Positions 1-10,309 of a DNA stretch of 64,000 nt are shown here, in pieces. The DNA lies in contig JAWNZC010000314.1 in assembly GCA_035771165.1 (NCBI GenBank), positions 4,001,001 to 4,065,000 on the forward strand, read 5' to 3'. Under the pieces are notes generated by a model. That model made no database searches. It was not told the origin of the DNA and was given only the letters and a program-made list of their open reading frames with translations. Within the stretch, counting starts at the first letter, position 1. Each line of letters opens with the position of its first letter. The stretch is from Paragorgia papillata (taxonomy: Eukaryota > Cnidaria > Anthozoa > Scleralcyonacea > Coralliidae). The translations under genes were made by a program, and so were the position numbers.

Positions 1-159
1 CACATGACACGAAAATTAAGTCTGTCTTATTTGAAAACACACTTAAAATAACAAAGTAACATCTTTTGCAGTTTTTGGCTTACTTGCTTTGTTCTTGAGA
101 TATTTTAGTTTGTTTGATGTGCAGATTAAATATCTTGGCATCGCATGTGCATTATTAAC

Positions 160-960
160 CGAGTGCGAGGTCTGTACGGGAAAGTATTTGCCTGAGGTTT
201 TCGTACAGACCGAGCGACGAAGGAGCGAGGTTTGTGCGATAAAACCGAGAGCAAATACTTTCCCGTACAGACCGAGCAAACGAGGTTAATAAGGAATTTA
301 TTATATTGCTATTGGTTCATTTTATTTTTAAGTTTCAAGCGTTGTTTTCGTCTTCGGAGTATGCTGTTTACCTTTACCTATTAACTTTTGACCTGTTAAC
401 TCGTGTCGCTACTTGGCCTTCTTGTTTACACCAGTTCGGCTTTTATTTGTCGTGTTTTTAGATAAACAGCTTTAAAGAAAACCAGCAGCAATGTTCTAGC
501 ACATTTTATTGTTCAGAATATTTGAATAAAGATAACCAGTTCTCTTTTATTTGTATTGAAATCAACTCAGAAATGTTCTCGCCAAGACTTGCAGGGCCGA
601 GAAAAAAGTGTATTGACCCGGACACAGACCGGAGGTGAATATCGTAAAATCCCGACCTCTCAGGAACCAATCAACATGCGCCGTTTTGCGTACGGACTGG
701 AAATCAAACCCAGCCATATAATAAAACATATAGTCAATCGAGATATGGTCTGGAAACTCGGCAAACTTCAAAGCGCCTATAATGAGCTGGGATTTTATGT
801 TGAACCGTAACTTACACCGTGCACATCCTTTGTTTTAGGTTTATTAATATTTAAATAGCACGGTTGAGTGATTGAACTGAAACGTTGCTATTGGACAATT
901 CGTTCATTATACAAAAATACAATGTGTTCAGTGACCGTGCACCGTGCAAAGGCGAACAAA
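160..960. repeat. Interspersed repeat, copy 1
   Basis: This stretch begins near GAGGTCTGTACGGGAAAGT and carries the internally inverted motif CGTACAGACCGAGC. The same sequence, slightly diverged and shorter, recurs at 4605-5075, including the motif AACCAGCAG and the closing AAATCAAACCCAGCCATAT. The final part (about 850-960) matches the reverse complement of 30300-30400. No coding capacity is recognised, and the small open frames at 556-810 are part of the repeat. Confidence 0.6.
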
Positions 961-1148
961 AAGATATATAGACCAAAGACTTTAGCTGAGTTTACAGACC
1001 ATATCTCGATTGACTATGAATAAAATGAGTTATTGGAGAAGGTTATATATCTTTGTTATTATCAAACAAGATCACTTGAAATTCTACATGTTAGGTGTTG
1101 TGAGATGAACACAAGTACATCCTTTCTTTTAATTGATGGCAAAGATCT

Positions 1149-1323
1149 ATAGAGCGTTTTCACTCACGTGATCGGTGGCCCATTGGGGTGGTGAAAGTGA
1201 AACAATACGAATTATTTGAATAAGAAAGAGGTAATTCCCATACCGTACACCAATATGGCCGCCATTTCATTGTTTTGGTACACCAATATGGCCGCCGTGA
1301 CGTCAGATGAAAACGCTCTATAA
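1149..1323. repeat. Small MITE nested in foldback element
   Basis: Terminal inverted repeats about TATAGAGCGTTTTCA / TGAAAACGCTCTATA bound a 175-bp sequence with two copies of a CACCAATATGGCCGCC motif. Flanking TA suggests Tc1/mariner-type insertion. It sits inside the older foldback element at the left edge of the window. Confidence 0.6.
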
Positions 1324-1514
1324 GTCATTATGCATGCGTATACATTACTACATTACTACATGTAACATTCAGACATATACATATATCAAACGAACTGAAA
1401 TATCTCAAAAACGAAGTAAGGAAACCAAAAACTGCAAAAGATCTTACTTTGTCATTTTAAGTGTTCTCTCAATTCTCAAATAAGAAAACTTGACCTTCAT
1501 GTCAAATGCACTTT

Positions 1515-1520
<6 letters not shown>

Positions 1521-1556
<36 letters not shown>
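1521..1556. repeat. (TA)n microsatellite
   Basis: An uninterrupted AT dinucleotide run lies directly before a tRNA-derived repeat. Confidence 0.9.
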
Positions 1557-1559
<3 letters not shown>

Positions 1560-1631
1560 TAAAATTTGTTCTCAAGCTTTATACTCAAAAAACGAACCAG
1601 ATCGCGATTTATCCTTCTCACTACCGTCTGA

Positions 1632-1706
1632 GTCCCAGTAGCTCAGTCGGCAGAGCGTCTGTCTAGATATCAGAAGGTCGCGGGTTCGAATCCCGTCAGG
1701 GATACT
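1632..1706 (+). repeat. tRNA-derived SINE head
   Basis: A box (TAGCTCAGTCGGCAGAGC) and B box (GGTTCGAATCCC) of an RNA polymerase III promoter are correctly spaced in a cloverleaf-like sequence. The acceptor stem pairs GTCCCAG with CAGGGAT with one mismatch, and the loop would give an AGA-like anticodon. The arms around it (GAGTAAAATTTGTTCTCAAGC at about 1556 and the inverse at about 1728-1750) suggest an inverted-repeat SINE or MITE carrier rather than a working tRNA gene. The minus-strand frame over it is the familiar spurious IPDGIRTRD-type peptide made by such repeats. Confidence 0.6.
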
Positions 1707-2553
1707 CAGACATTTTTCTGAGTGTAAAGCTTGAGAACAAATTTTACTCATATTACACCAAGCTACAAATTTCACTCATATATATATATGAGTTGTACAG
1801 CGAAACACCGTGTCTGTAGATTGAACTATATATATATATATATTGTCGCAATGGATGAACCAGGTGGAAATCTAATTCTTATAAGACATATTATTGACTT
1901 AGACGTGCCGATGCTGCCAGGCATCCGCATATGTTGGCGAAACATGCCGACTTCTACACACTTAGACTGGAAAAGCACTTTCTCTGTCTGCCATGTCCAG
2001 CATTCCGGCACACAAGATAAAAAACTGGTCACCATGTTTCTTTTGATGACTTTTTAATTATATCATTATGTTCTAACCAGTTAGATGTTCTTCTTCGAGA
2101 AAGCTTGTTAATTTCTAAGTTTAAACCCTCTCTTAACGCTAACATTAGATCTTTTTCCTTAGCACTCTTAGAATTTTTCTTTACCGCGTGGTGTCTCTTC
2201 ACCAGTTTGACAATTCATTTATCTGCAGTTTTTCCATCACCTTTTCTGTCACCTTGTTTGTCACCTCATCACTTTTGACCCTACAAACCTTAATGAAGAC
2301 CGTAACTCATTCCTGTCCGAGGGCTTCCCCAGAGGTGAATAAAAAAAATAGATTAATATTCCCCCCAATATTTCCTTGCTATTGTGACTCCTGTCAACCT
2401 CGCCCATGTGAAAATTATAAAAAATCACATATCCCCTCGTGGCCTCAAAATAACCTATATTTAAACAAAATAGAGTAAATTTATTTGCAATTAAAATTAT
2501 ACCAAAAAGTCTGTCAGTCACTAATGTATAATTTCTATTTCGTAAAGTTTCAG

Positions 2554-2610
2554 GGGTGCTTGGCGACCAAATACAAGTGCGGACGAAACGACAGTTTGGT
2601 GCCATACAAG
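2554..2610 (+). CDS. Probable small exon of the WSC-Hint gene
   Basis: A 57-nt exon is bounded by a pyrimidine-rich acceptor (TTTCAG) and a strong donor (GTAAGA). Read in phase 1, as required by the following exon, it gives VLGDQIQVRTKRQFGAIQ with no stop, and the last base plus the first two of the next exon complete an alanine codon. RTKR followed by Q resembles a proprotein convertase (furin-like) site. This is inferred from splice sites and phase only. The length is a multiple of three, so skipping it would keep the frame. Earlier exons, including the signal peptide, were not found in the window. Confidence 0.5.
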
Positions 2611-3136
2611 GTAAGACAAAAATTGTAATCTTAATTAAAACACGATGTTAAACGCGAAATTATATGCTATATTTGTCATTAAGACCGTATTAAAGGGGCT
2701 ATTTCACTCTATTTTTAGGAATTCTAACAGAAATAAAATTGTCTTAAAAATGCACAAAATATTACAGTAACGGTTTTATATTGCATAAAAACAAAACAGA
2801 AGTACGGATGGTCAAAATTAAAGCGAGATTGAAAGAGATTGCAAATGTGACATCTTGATTCTGTTGACCGGGCGGCGATCAAGTTAGTTCTAGGCCAACT
2901 TTTGCTGAATATTCAGGAACCCCCCATAGTTGTTGGGTGACTCGCGTTTCACAATCGAATTAATGTACATACAGCTTTAATTTTGAAGTTTGCAGTTCAG
3001 AATTTTAATATAAGACAATTCAGGCTAAAATAGCGTGACATCGCCTTTTATTTATTTATTTGGTTTTCGTGTTTACGCACACGAGGCAAGACACAACAGG
3101 GATGTTCAGCCCTAGTCATGGTGTCTTGCCCTTTAA

Positions 3137-3624
3137 AGGGCATATGACTCGAAAATTAAGTTTGTCTTATTGAAAAGAACATTTAAAATGATAAAATAAC
3201 ATCTTTTGCAGTTTTTGGTTTCCTTGCTTCGTTTTTGAGATATTCCAGTTTGTTTGATATGCAAATGACACAACTTTCTACGTCACATGTGCATAATGAG
3301 TATTATGAGTTACCGAGAAAAGGTTACATATCTTTGCTATTGTGAAACGAAATCACTTGGAATTCTACAAGTTTGGTGGTGTGGATAGAAACACGCACAT
3401 GCTTCCTTTGAGTTAAGCCCATGTTTTCATAATATCAAAGATATGTAACCTTTTCTGATAACTCATTATGCACATGTGACGTAGAAAGTTGTGTCATTTG
3501 CATATCAAACAAGCTGGAATATCTCAAAAACGAAGCAAGGAAACCAAAACTGCAAAAGATGTTATTTTATCATTTTAAATGTTCTTTTCAATAAGACAAA
3601 CTTAATTTTCGAGTCATATGCCCT
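3137..3624. mobile_element. TTAA-flanked foldback MITE (intact)
   Basis: A 488-bp near-perfect palindrome starts AGGGCATATGACTCG, ends with its inverse complement, and is flanked by TTAA on both sides (3133-3136 and 3625-3628). TTAA duplication is the signature of piggyBac-type (and Kolobok) insertion. There is no coding capacity. Related elements lie at 14685-15157, 44422-44869 and 62456-62912. It lies in the intron before the WSC exon. Confidence 0.8.
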
Positions 3625-3787
3625 TTAAATTAACAAATATCAAATTACATATATACTATCATATACATATTACTATATCACATCTACTGTACTACTATAT
3701 CGCTTATTACTGTATATCACTTATTACAAATACTGACTTCACAAATACATTACACTAACACACTCACGTACGCACGCACAGTTAATA

Positions 3788-4085
3788 TTAACAACAAATT
3801 CTGAAGTTCTGCAATTCAAGATCTCTAACAGAACTACATTTTAAACATATTGAGCGCCAGGTAGATATAATATCAGTATTGAATGTGTTCTGGAGAGCAA
3901 CAGAGTATCTTGATTTTAAATATTTTTTAAAGAGACTATATGTGTTAATTTCTTTTGTTTGATCTGAAAGTGTGTTCCAAAGTCTAGATGATCTTATGAA
4001 AAAACTGTTTTGAAAATGTTTTGTCCGAGGTTTTGGTATTTTGAAATTATGTCTATTTGAATGTCTGAGATGGTTAACCGGTAGA
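3788..4085 (-). pseudogene. LINE reverse transcriptase, C-terminal fragment
   Basis: On the minus strand an open frame ends at a stop at 3788-3790. It carries the typical end of a CR1/L2-like LINE reverse transcriptase: FFIRSSRLWNTLSDQ near 3990, then TWRSICLKCSSVRDLE before the stop. It is clearly the same family as the fragment at 30986-31402 (RTTRIWNVLP ... TWKSICIKC). Only the last roughly 90 residues remain, as expected for a 5'-truncated insertion. It is intronic and antisense to the WSC-Hint gene. Confidence 0.65.
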
Positions 4086-4147
4086 TTTAATTAGACACAT
4101 TATCTTCTATTAAAAACCAAAATAATAACTTTCTTTTTTTCTCACAG

Positions 4148-4468
4148 CCTTGGCTGGACAATTGGCTAACTTTCCCTACCAGGGCGTCGGCTGTTTCCGA
4201 GATGCCGTCGCAAAGCCGAGACCATTCCCGGATATGCTCGGTAACTTTCGTAACGAGATCGACTTAACGAACGTGAACAAGACCGTTGCTAAGTGCGCAG
4301 CGAAAGCGTACATGGGTCAGTTCCAGTACTTTGGCATCGAGTATGTTGGCGAGTGTTGGAGTGGACCGGGGGCGAACTTGACGTTCAATAAATTTGGTCC
4401 GTCGTCGCAGTGTGTGAATGGTCTAGGAGGGGACGAGTCTTTGTATGTCTACCGCTTCAATGAACCAC
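4148..4468 (+). CDS. WSC-like domain exon of WSC-Hint gene
   Basis: The acceptor TTTTTTTCTCACAG and donor GTAAGT bound a 321-nt exon that enters and leaves in phase 1, the usual arrangement for shuffled extracellular modules. The peptide holds a WSC-like cysteine-rich module: GVGCFRDAV near the start, the conserved run VAKCAAKAYMGQFQYFGIE, then GECWSG and a final GGDESLYVYRF. WSC modules are small, secreted or surface, carbohydrate-binding-like domains. Phase joins exactly to the Hint exon at 6530 (EPP then KPLPSPSSLGCF). The likely product is a secreted protein whose N-terminal module would be released or lipid-modified by the Hint domain. Function beyond that is unknown. Confidence 0.85.
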
Positions 4469-4604
4469 GTAAGTAGATAACGAAAGATCTGGGAGTGATT
4501 TGAGTATAAGTAAATTGAACGAGAGGGCACTCAGAGACTGCAGACCCCTTGTAGCGGGTTATTCGAGATGTTAAAGTGCTTATAATAAGGACTTATTATA
4601 ACGG

Positions 4605-5075
4605 AGTTCGAGGTCTGTACGGGAAAGTATTTGCCTGAGGTTTTCGTACAGACCGAGCGACGAAGGAGCGAGGTTTGTGCGATAAAACCGAGGTTTTATT
4701 ATATGGCTATTGGTTCACTTTATTTTTAAGCTTCGAGCGTTGTTTTCGTCTTCGGAATATGGCCTTCTTGTTTACACCAGTTTGGCTTTTATTTGTCATG
4801 TTTTTAGATAAACAGCTTTAAAGAAAACCAGCAGTAATGTTCCAACACATTTTATTGTTCAGAATATTTGAATAAAGATACCTAGTTCTATTTTATTTGT
4901 ATTCAAATCAACTCCGAAATTTTCTCGCCAAAAATTACAGGGCCGAGAAAAAAGCGTATTGACCCGAGGTCAATATCGTAAAATCCCGACCTCTCGGGAA
5001 CCAATCAGCGTGCGTCGTTTTGCGTACGGACCGGAAATCAAACCCAGCCATATAATAAACCCAAATATGATATTA
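4605..5075. repeat. Interspersed repeat, copy 2
   Basis: A second, shorter copy of the repeat at 160-960 (shared GAGGTCTGTACGGGAAAGT start and AAATCAAACCCAGCCATAT end). It lies inside the intron between the WSC and Hint exons. Confidence 0.65.
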
Positions 5076-5442
5076 CTGCATATGGATTCTATTTAATGTG
5101 TATATTTGAATGCCAAAAACATTTTTTGATTTGTTGTTATATTGAGGTTTGTATTTCCAAAATGGTAATGTGATGACGTTTATGTAGGCATAATTTGCAC
5201 GCGCAGTGTTCCGTTACAGCAGAAATATTACCCAATTCACATGTTAATTGAATACTTGAATAGTATATTCTATATTTTATCATTTTTTTCATTAAAATCT
5301 TCAAGCGGTTTATCATAAGAAAAGAAAAAAACACACACGAATGCCTACATTGACGTCATCCTCATTAACATTTTGGAAATACAAACCTCAATATAAGTAT
5401 AAAAGTTGAATCCATATCAGTAATATCTTATTTGAGTTTATA
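5054..5442. mobile_element. Foldback MITE, about 390 bp
   Basis: Inverted arms run from ATAAACCCAAATATGATATT on the left to its diverged inverse complement at 5415-5442, with an inner pair around GAGGTTTGTATTTCCAAAAT and ATTTTGGAAATACAAACCTC. The centre is AT-rich. It is non-coding and intronic. Confidence 0.6.
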
Positions 5443-5774
5443 GGCATCCATTTTAAAGGTGGTAGGTCACTCAAGCTCATTTGCATATTGAGAAATATTG
5501 AAAAAATATTCTATAAATTCTAATAAAGCTTGGTTGTTCAGGCTTGAGGTTTATTGCACGGGCGCCGGCAGACATGTACAAGAGATGTTCCAAGTACATC
5601 AGTCACATGATACAAGAGTGGAGAAAAAGAGCTGTTAACGCAAGTTATGTAAAATATCTTTTAGAGACATCGCAGTCGTACCGGCATTATGCAAATGTTT
5701 GCATAGTGTAAAGACAATGAAGCATTTTTATCAATCATTTCTTCTGCACCGATAATCTTGTGGTCAGATTTTTT

Positions 5775-5970
5775 TGAAATTCTCATTGGTTTGTGCACGC
5801 GCCTTTCACCTCTGCGAGCCGGGTTCGATTCCTGCACGGTGCAGTTATCTGATTAAAAAAATTCACCTTGGCCGCACGTACTACCAAACACCACAGGTTT
5901 CCTCCGGGTACTCCGGTTTCCTCCTGTTGTAACACTGGACCAATGAGGGTGAGCCCTTACTGGACCTCTG
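5775..5970 (+). repeat. tRNA-derived SINE-like repeat (degenerate)
   Basis: A B-box-like GCCGGGTTCGATTCC follows a degraded tRNA-like head (GCACGCGCCTTTCACCTCTGC). It then runs into a body with CACAGGTTTCCTCCGGGTACTCCGG. A reverse-oriented relative (AGCAGGTGTCGAACCCAGGTC) lies near 19550. RNA function is unlikely. Confidence 0.45.
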
Positions 5971-6529
5971 AGTATAACAGTTTAGATATAACTGATAGAG
6001 TTATCCAGTATAAATAAGGTTAGTTAGTTAAATTCTCAGCCAAAATTTAATAGGAACAAGACGCCTGGGTCAGGCGTTCGCTCGGGCTACTGGCAAGTAC
6101 GCGGAGCCTGAATCGAAGGCTGAATGTGGTGCATACTTCACACTGGTGAACATATTTACGATCACAACAGTTGTCAGCCACATCTGATCACTGTTAAACT
6201 ACAACGTCAGTTAGTCACTTTCAAAATCTACTAACAACATGCAAGAACACCTTGATCAAAAGGCAAAGCTGTTCAACTTTTTGTCCAACTCCAAAAGCGA
6301 AAGGAGTAAAGAACTTCATACAACATGCCTCAAGGCCTCACTCCGTCCATGCTCAGTTCACACGGCTGACAACTCACCGGAAGTAAAATGTGCAAAAATG
6401 CAAAATCGTGACAGCCAAAAAGAAAAAAAAACGGGCCGAAACCCTAGGCCTACCACAGTAGCCCGAGTAACAAGACGTATGAACAAAAAGTCTTTAAAAC
6501 AATTTTATTTCTATTTTATTTTCTTCCAG

Positions 6530-7209
6530 CAAAACCTCTTCCTTCTCCAAGCAGTCTTGGCTGTTTTCCTGCGCATGCGACTGTCGAACTAAAGAATGGT
6601 CAGCGGATTGCCATGGAAAGCCTAAAAGTCGGACACGAAGTGAAAACATTGGATAACAATGGCGGAGCTAAGTACTCGGAAGTTATTGCCTTTCTTCACA
6701 GAATGCCGGCCGGATTAAATGTCTTTTTGCGTTTTGATCTCAAAGGCGGTCTACACATCACGTTGACTTCTGAGCATCTGATATACATCGTAGCCCGCGA
6801 TGGCATGAGTCGTTCAGCGGTCTTTGCGAGAGATGTGCAAGTCGGGGATAAATTGGTGACGTCAGGTGACATGGTTGCGTCTGTTCTGAAAATAACCCTG
6901 GTGGAGGGAACAGGATTGTATGCACCGCTGACCATGGATGGGAATCTGTTCGTCGACGGTGCTCTGGTGTCGTGTTATGCGCATGTCCGGAGTCATGAGC
7001 TGGGGCATTTTGTAATGGCGCCTGTGCGATTCTTGAAGAGTGCTTTGAGTTTTATGGAAAATGTATTTAATGTTTCTCCTGCCGTAAACAATGCTTCAAG
7101 TTATTATCCCGCAGATACTGTACTCAGCTCTTATACTAATGCCCTTCTGGCATTGACAAATTACTTACCATTTAAAGAGACGATTTTAAGCGTTTCTGGT
7201 GACACTTGA
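6530..7209 (+). CDS. Hedgehog-type Hint domain, terminal exon
   Basis: The exon opens after TTTTCTTCCAG in the phase left by the WSC exon and ends at a TGA at 7207-7209. The peptide has the hallmarks of the hedgehog/intein autoprocessing fold. The nucleophile cysteine is in SSLGCFPAHATV (codon 6562-6564), followed by the strand NGQRIAMESLKVGHEV, the TxxH motif in LTSEHLIYIV, then APLTMDGNLFVDGALVSCYAHV and SHELGHFVMAPVRF. In hedgehog proteins this fold cleaves before the Cys and passes the N-terminal part to a nucleophile such as cholesterol; whether sterol is used here cannot be told. A tail of about 60 residues follows the Hint core. No hedgehog signalling (hedge) domain is seen; the N-terminal partner is the WSC module. 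Cys, TxxH and the late Cys are all kept, so the domain looks functional. Confidence 0.9.
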
Positions 7210-7241
7210 AATATATAAGAAGTACGAGAAATATTTGTTGC

Positions 7242-7431
7242 ATAGACCACTTGCATAATGGCCACTGCTTTAAACATTCTTTTATGAACATGTGCATATC
7301 TTAATGAGCCTTCCTGGCCTCGTTATGATGCTCCGATTCTATTGAATTGCAGACACACAAACGAGGCGAGAAAGGCTTATTAAGATGCACATAAAAGAAT
7401 ATTCATATTCGTCATTATGAAGGTGGTCTAT
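7242..7431. mobile_element. Foldback MITE, about 190 bp
   Basis: TAGACCACTTGCATAATGG on the left pairs imperfectly with CATTATGAAGGTGGTCTA on the right, and inner arms match as well. TA flanks suggest a Tc1/mariner-type element. It starts about 35 bp after the Hint stop codon, so it may lie in the 3' UTR. Confidence 0.6.
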
Positions 7432-7499
7432 TCGTGTTGCGTTGTAATTATCTTTAGAGCTCGAGGGTCTACAATAGGTTTATCGGTACGCGTGATTAA

Positions 7500-8229
7500 G
7501 GCCACACCAATTTTATTTTGTGTTTTGCGGGCAGAAATCCTCTTTTTTCAGGATCGGAGGAGGGAAAAAAATAAAATTATATTGATGATACAGGAATGTT
7601 CAAATTTATCGCAAGAAATCTATGTATCACAAGAAAGGATTTATAAAGCAACATAGTACAATGTATTGATATAATAGATTAGCCATTGCCTTACTGATTC
7701 AGATCAATAAGACACAAGAGTTAGCAAGACAAATTTTGCAGTGTTTCCAGGATCTGTGAATGTACTAACAGAGAACCACGCACAATCTGGTAGGCCCGCC
7801 ATCACGGCACATCCAAGATATTTACATAAAGAGCGAGCTGCAGCTTGAAAGCACACGTGGAGCGTCTTGCGGATCGGCCATGTTTTGCGCATGCCCAGAA
7901 TTCCATATTAGAGGACTGGAGCCTAAAGTTTTGCCTATAGTCTGCCGGGTTCCGGTTCATGAATATTGCTCAAAACACGATCCAAACAATATTATTAAAA
8001 CCAAAAGTGCAAAACCTCAGCAATTCAGCGTGTTTTGACAAGTCATTTCAGCCATAAAAAGTGAGCTTCGGCAAGAACAAAACCATTGATTTTTATTATT
8101 TCGGATTCTTGACTTATTTATTCTTTTATTTTAAAAATAAAAGGATAATTTTCAATTTTATTTTTATTCTGTTTTCCGGATTTTTAGCGTCGGCGGGCCC
8201 GTAAAACACAAAATAAAATTGGTGTGGCC
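7500..8229. mobile_element. MITE-like element with 31-bp inverted ends
   Basis: GGCCACACCAATTTTATTTTG at the left is matched by the inverse complement CAAAATAAAATTGGTGTGGCC at the right. The roughly 730-bp interior is non-coding apart from short chance frames. Flanks are TTAA on the left and TAAA on the right, so TTAA targeting is possible but not proven. Confidence 0.65.
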
Positions 8230-8233
8230 TAAA

Positions 8234-9225
8234 GAGAAACGGGATACAAAACTCGACGAGACTCAGGATTTCAAAAAATGACCGGAAACAAGATCTAGAA
8301 TTTTTTGTTGCGCAACTTTGAAGTTGGCGTCTGTCGTTGACGCGTACGGTGCAAGGAATCTATATCACATTGGTAGCCAAAATTACTGAGCAGCCTAAAG
8401 GAAGACACTACAGTGTTATCCGACAAAATCCAAAAGAAAGGCAAATTAAAGTAATGTTTTTCAGAATGTCAGGAAGAAATTATGTTTAACAACGAAATTT
8501 CTAGGGTATGAAAAATGTTTTGGAAGAGAACGAGATACTTGAACTGGCTGGCTTCAGCCACCCTTGTTATGTGTTTGCATGCAAATACTGTATAATCACA
8601 AAGAAATACTAAAAATATTTGTTGTTTTCATACAGTTAATTTGATCGAGATATAGGAATTTGAATCAAATATATAAAATTCCTAATAGAACTCCATTGGA
8701 TTATAATCCAATTATAACTAAATATTTCGAAAAAGTTGAAAAACTCGGAGAAATATAGCTCGTAAATTTTGGCCACTTGTGTAGTATGTGCAACATGCAT
8801 GTGTTGCGCGCAACCATCTTTTTAATTGTTTTAAATTGCATCAGAATGTTGGGATCGAAAATAGAAGACGACAAGTTGCGAAAACGTAGATCACGGCACG
8901 CCGCAATGCAACTTGCAACGACACGTTGCCTGACAGTTGACGACACTTGTTGCTGGAGTATGATTTGTACTTTTACATTGAAGTATGTGTGTTACAGCTT
9001 TTTCAATGTTAAAAATTCTGATCCACCCAAGTTTAGTAAAATTATCCGAACAGGAATGTCTTACTCTCTAACATTAGTGCATGATTTATTTTTATTAGCA
9101 CAAAAAAGTTATGTAAATACTGTAAGTTTATGACGGAATATGTAATCTAATACAATGGTAATGGTATATTGTAATTCGTTGTATGTCATTCTTTAGGCTG
9201 GCGATTCTTTATAAAATAATTTGGA
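8234..9225. other. Intergenic, no gene recognised
   Basis: AT-rich DNA between the Hint gene and the minisatellite upstream of SRP9. Short overlapping frames (8701-9133) have no recognisable domain and look like chance. Confidence 0.5.
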
Positions 9226-9232
9226 ATCGATT

Positions 9233-9860
9233 CTGTACTGTACTGTACTGTAATGTAATGTACTGCCAGGGCCTCGTACTGCGCTGTACAGTGTCCTGTA
9301 CTGCCAGGGCCTGCACTGTACAGTGTACTGTACTGCAAGGGCTTCGTACTGCGATGTACAGTGTACTGTACTGCAAGGGCCTCGTACTGCGCTATACTGC
9401 CAGGGCCTCGTACTGCGCTGTACAGTGTCCTGTACTGCCAGGGCCTGTACTGCCTGGGCCTGCACTGTACAGTGTACTGTACTGCAAGGGCCTCGTACTG
9501 CACTGTACAGTGTACTGTACTGCAAGGGCCTCGTACTGCGCTATACTGCCAGGGCCTCGTACTGCGCTGTACAGTGTCCTGTACTGCCAGGGCCTCGTAC
9601 TGCGCTGTACTGCACTGTACTGTACTTCAGGGCCTCGTACTGCGCTGTACTGCACTGCCAGGGCCTCGTACTGCGCTGTACTGTACTGTACTGTACTGCT
9701 AGGGCCTCGTACTGCGCTGTACTGCGCTGTACTGCGCTGTACTGCTAGGTCCTAGTACTGCGCTGTACTGCGCTGTACTGCTAGGTCCTAGTACTGCGCT
9801 GTACAGTGTACTGTATTACATGGGTCTCGCACTGCGCTGTACTGTACTGTCTTGTACTGA
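9233..9860. repeat. GTACTGCCAGGGCCTC minisatellite upstream of SRP9
   Basis: About 630 bp of variable tandem units built from CTGTACTGCCAGGGCCTCGTACTGCG and CTGTACAGTGTACTGTACTG. GTAC, TGTACA and CTGTACAG sub-motifs are self-complementary, so single strands could form hairpins. It lies about 180 bp upstream of the SRP9 start codon. Several frames are open on both strands only because the unit has no stop codon; these are not genes. Confidence 0.9.
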
Positions 9861-10040
9861 TTTAGTGTAACTAAATGTGAAACGGCCCAGAAATGTCCCC
9901 AGGCGCAAACTTTTTCTGGCCGCGCGAAGTAAGCGCGATTCTTCAGAAGAATGGGGCGAGTCATATTTCCATTGGTTTTAGTATCTTCTTGTCGAAAGCT
10001 GAGAAGAACTGGGGAATTGCTGGATTATTTTCATTTTAAA

Positions 10041-10112
10041 ATGGTTTATATAGATTCTTGGGACGAATATGTTAAAGCTGTAGAACAACTATGTCTTGCA
10101 GAGCCCAGCAAG
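10041..10112 (+). CDS. SRP9: SRP9 exon 1
   Basis: Signal recognition particle 9-kDa subunit. With SRP14 it binds the Alu domain of SRP RNA and mediates elongation arrest in the cytosol. The exon codes MVYIDSWDEYVKAVEQLC and then LAEPSK, matching the conserved N-terminal helix of SRP9 (aromatic-x-W-(D/E)-E then L(A/F)xxP). It ends in phase 0 at a GTAACT donor. An upstream in-frame ATG at 9951 would add 30 residues, but SRP9 proteins start at this helix and the ATG at 10041 has a good context (AAAATGG), so 10041 is preferred. The two other exons are at 10241-10309 and 17091-17180. Confidence 0.92.
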
Positions 10113-10240
10113 GTAACTAAACGGTTTTTAACTTATTTTTAAAGCGTTTTTAGTGAGTCGTTTATGTACACGTGTATTTGAAGAACACAGCCATTTTGAA
10201 TTACTGTCGTTGATATTTTGCTTTTATTTTGATTTTGTAG

Positions 10241-10309
10241 TTTCGATTCGTCGTTAAATATCGTCATTGTGATGGAAAGTTAGTAATGAAAGGCACAGAT
10301 GATAAAGTT
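10241..10309 (+). CDS. SRP9: SRP9 exon 2
   Basis: A 69-nt phase 0-0 exon between acceptor TTTTGATTTTGTAG and donor GTAAGT. It codes FRFVVKYRHCDGKLVMKGTD and then DKV, the central beta strands of SRP9, where the family has the pattern (V)xxKYRHxDGxLxxKxTDD. The intron before it is 128 bp; the one after is about 6.8 kb and filled with transposable elements. Confidence 0.93.

Larger units (their letters stand above)
1..1500. repeat. Disrupted TTAA-type foldback element
   Basis: The left arm (about 1-150) and right arm (about 1325-1500) are inverted copies of the same sequence family as the intact foldback elements at 3137-3624 and 62456-62912: a run about an AAAATTAAG / CTTATTTGAAA arm followed by ACATCTTTTGCAGTTTTT. 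Two insertions separate the arms. One is an AT-rich repeat (about 160-960) that recurs at 4605-5075. The other is a small MITE at 1149-1323. The left end may lie just outside the window. Confidence 0.6.

Noticed and set aside
1572..1775. Minus-strand frame with an IPDGIRTRD-type peptide
   Set aside because: It is a translation of a tRNA-derived repeat (A and B boxes visible on the + strand), a well-known source of false proteins.
6239..6592. 117-residue + strand frame before the Hint exon
   Set aside because: It crosses the Hint exon acceptor in another frame, lacks a recognised domain and has intron-like composition at its end.
9183..9755. Long Cys/Ala/Leu/Tyr-rich frames on both strands
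   Set aside because: Produced by a stop-free minisatellite unit; six overlapping frames are open and none has a domain.
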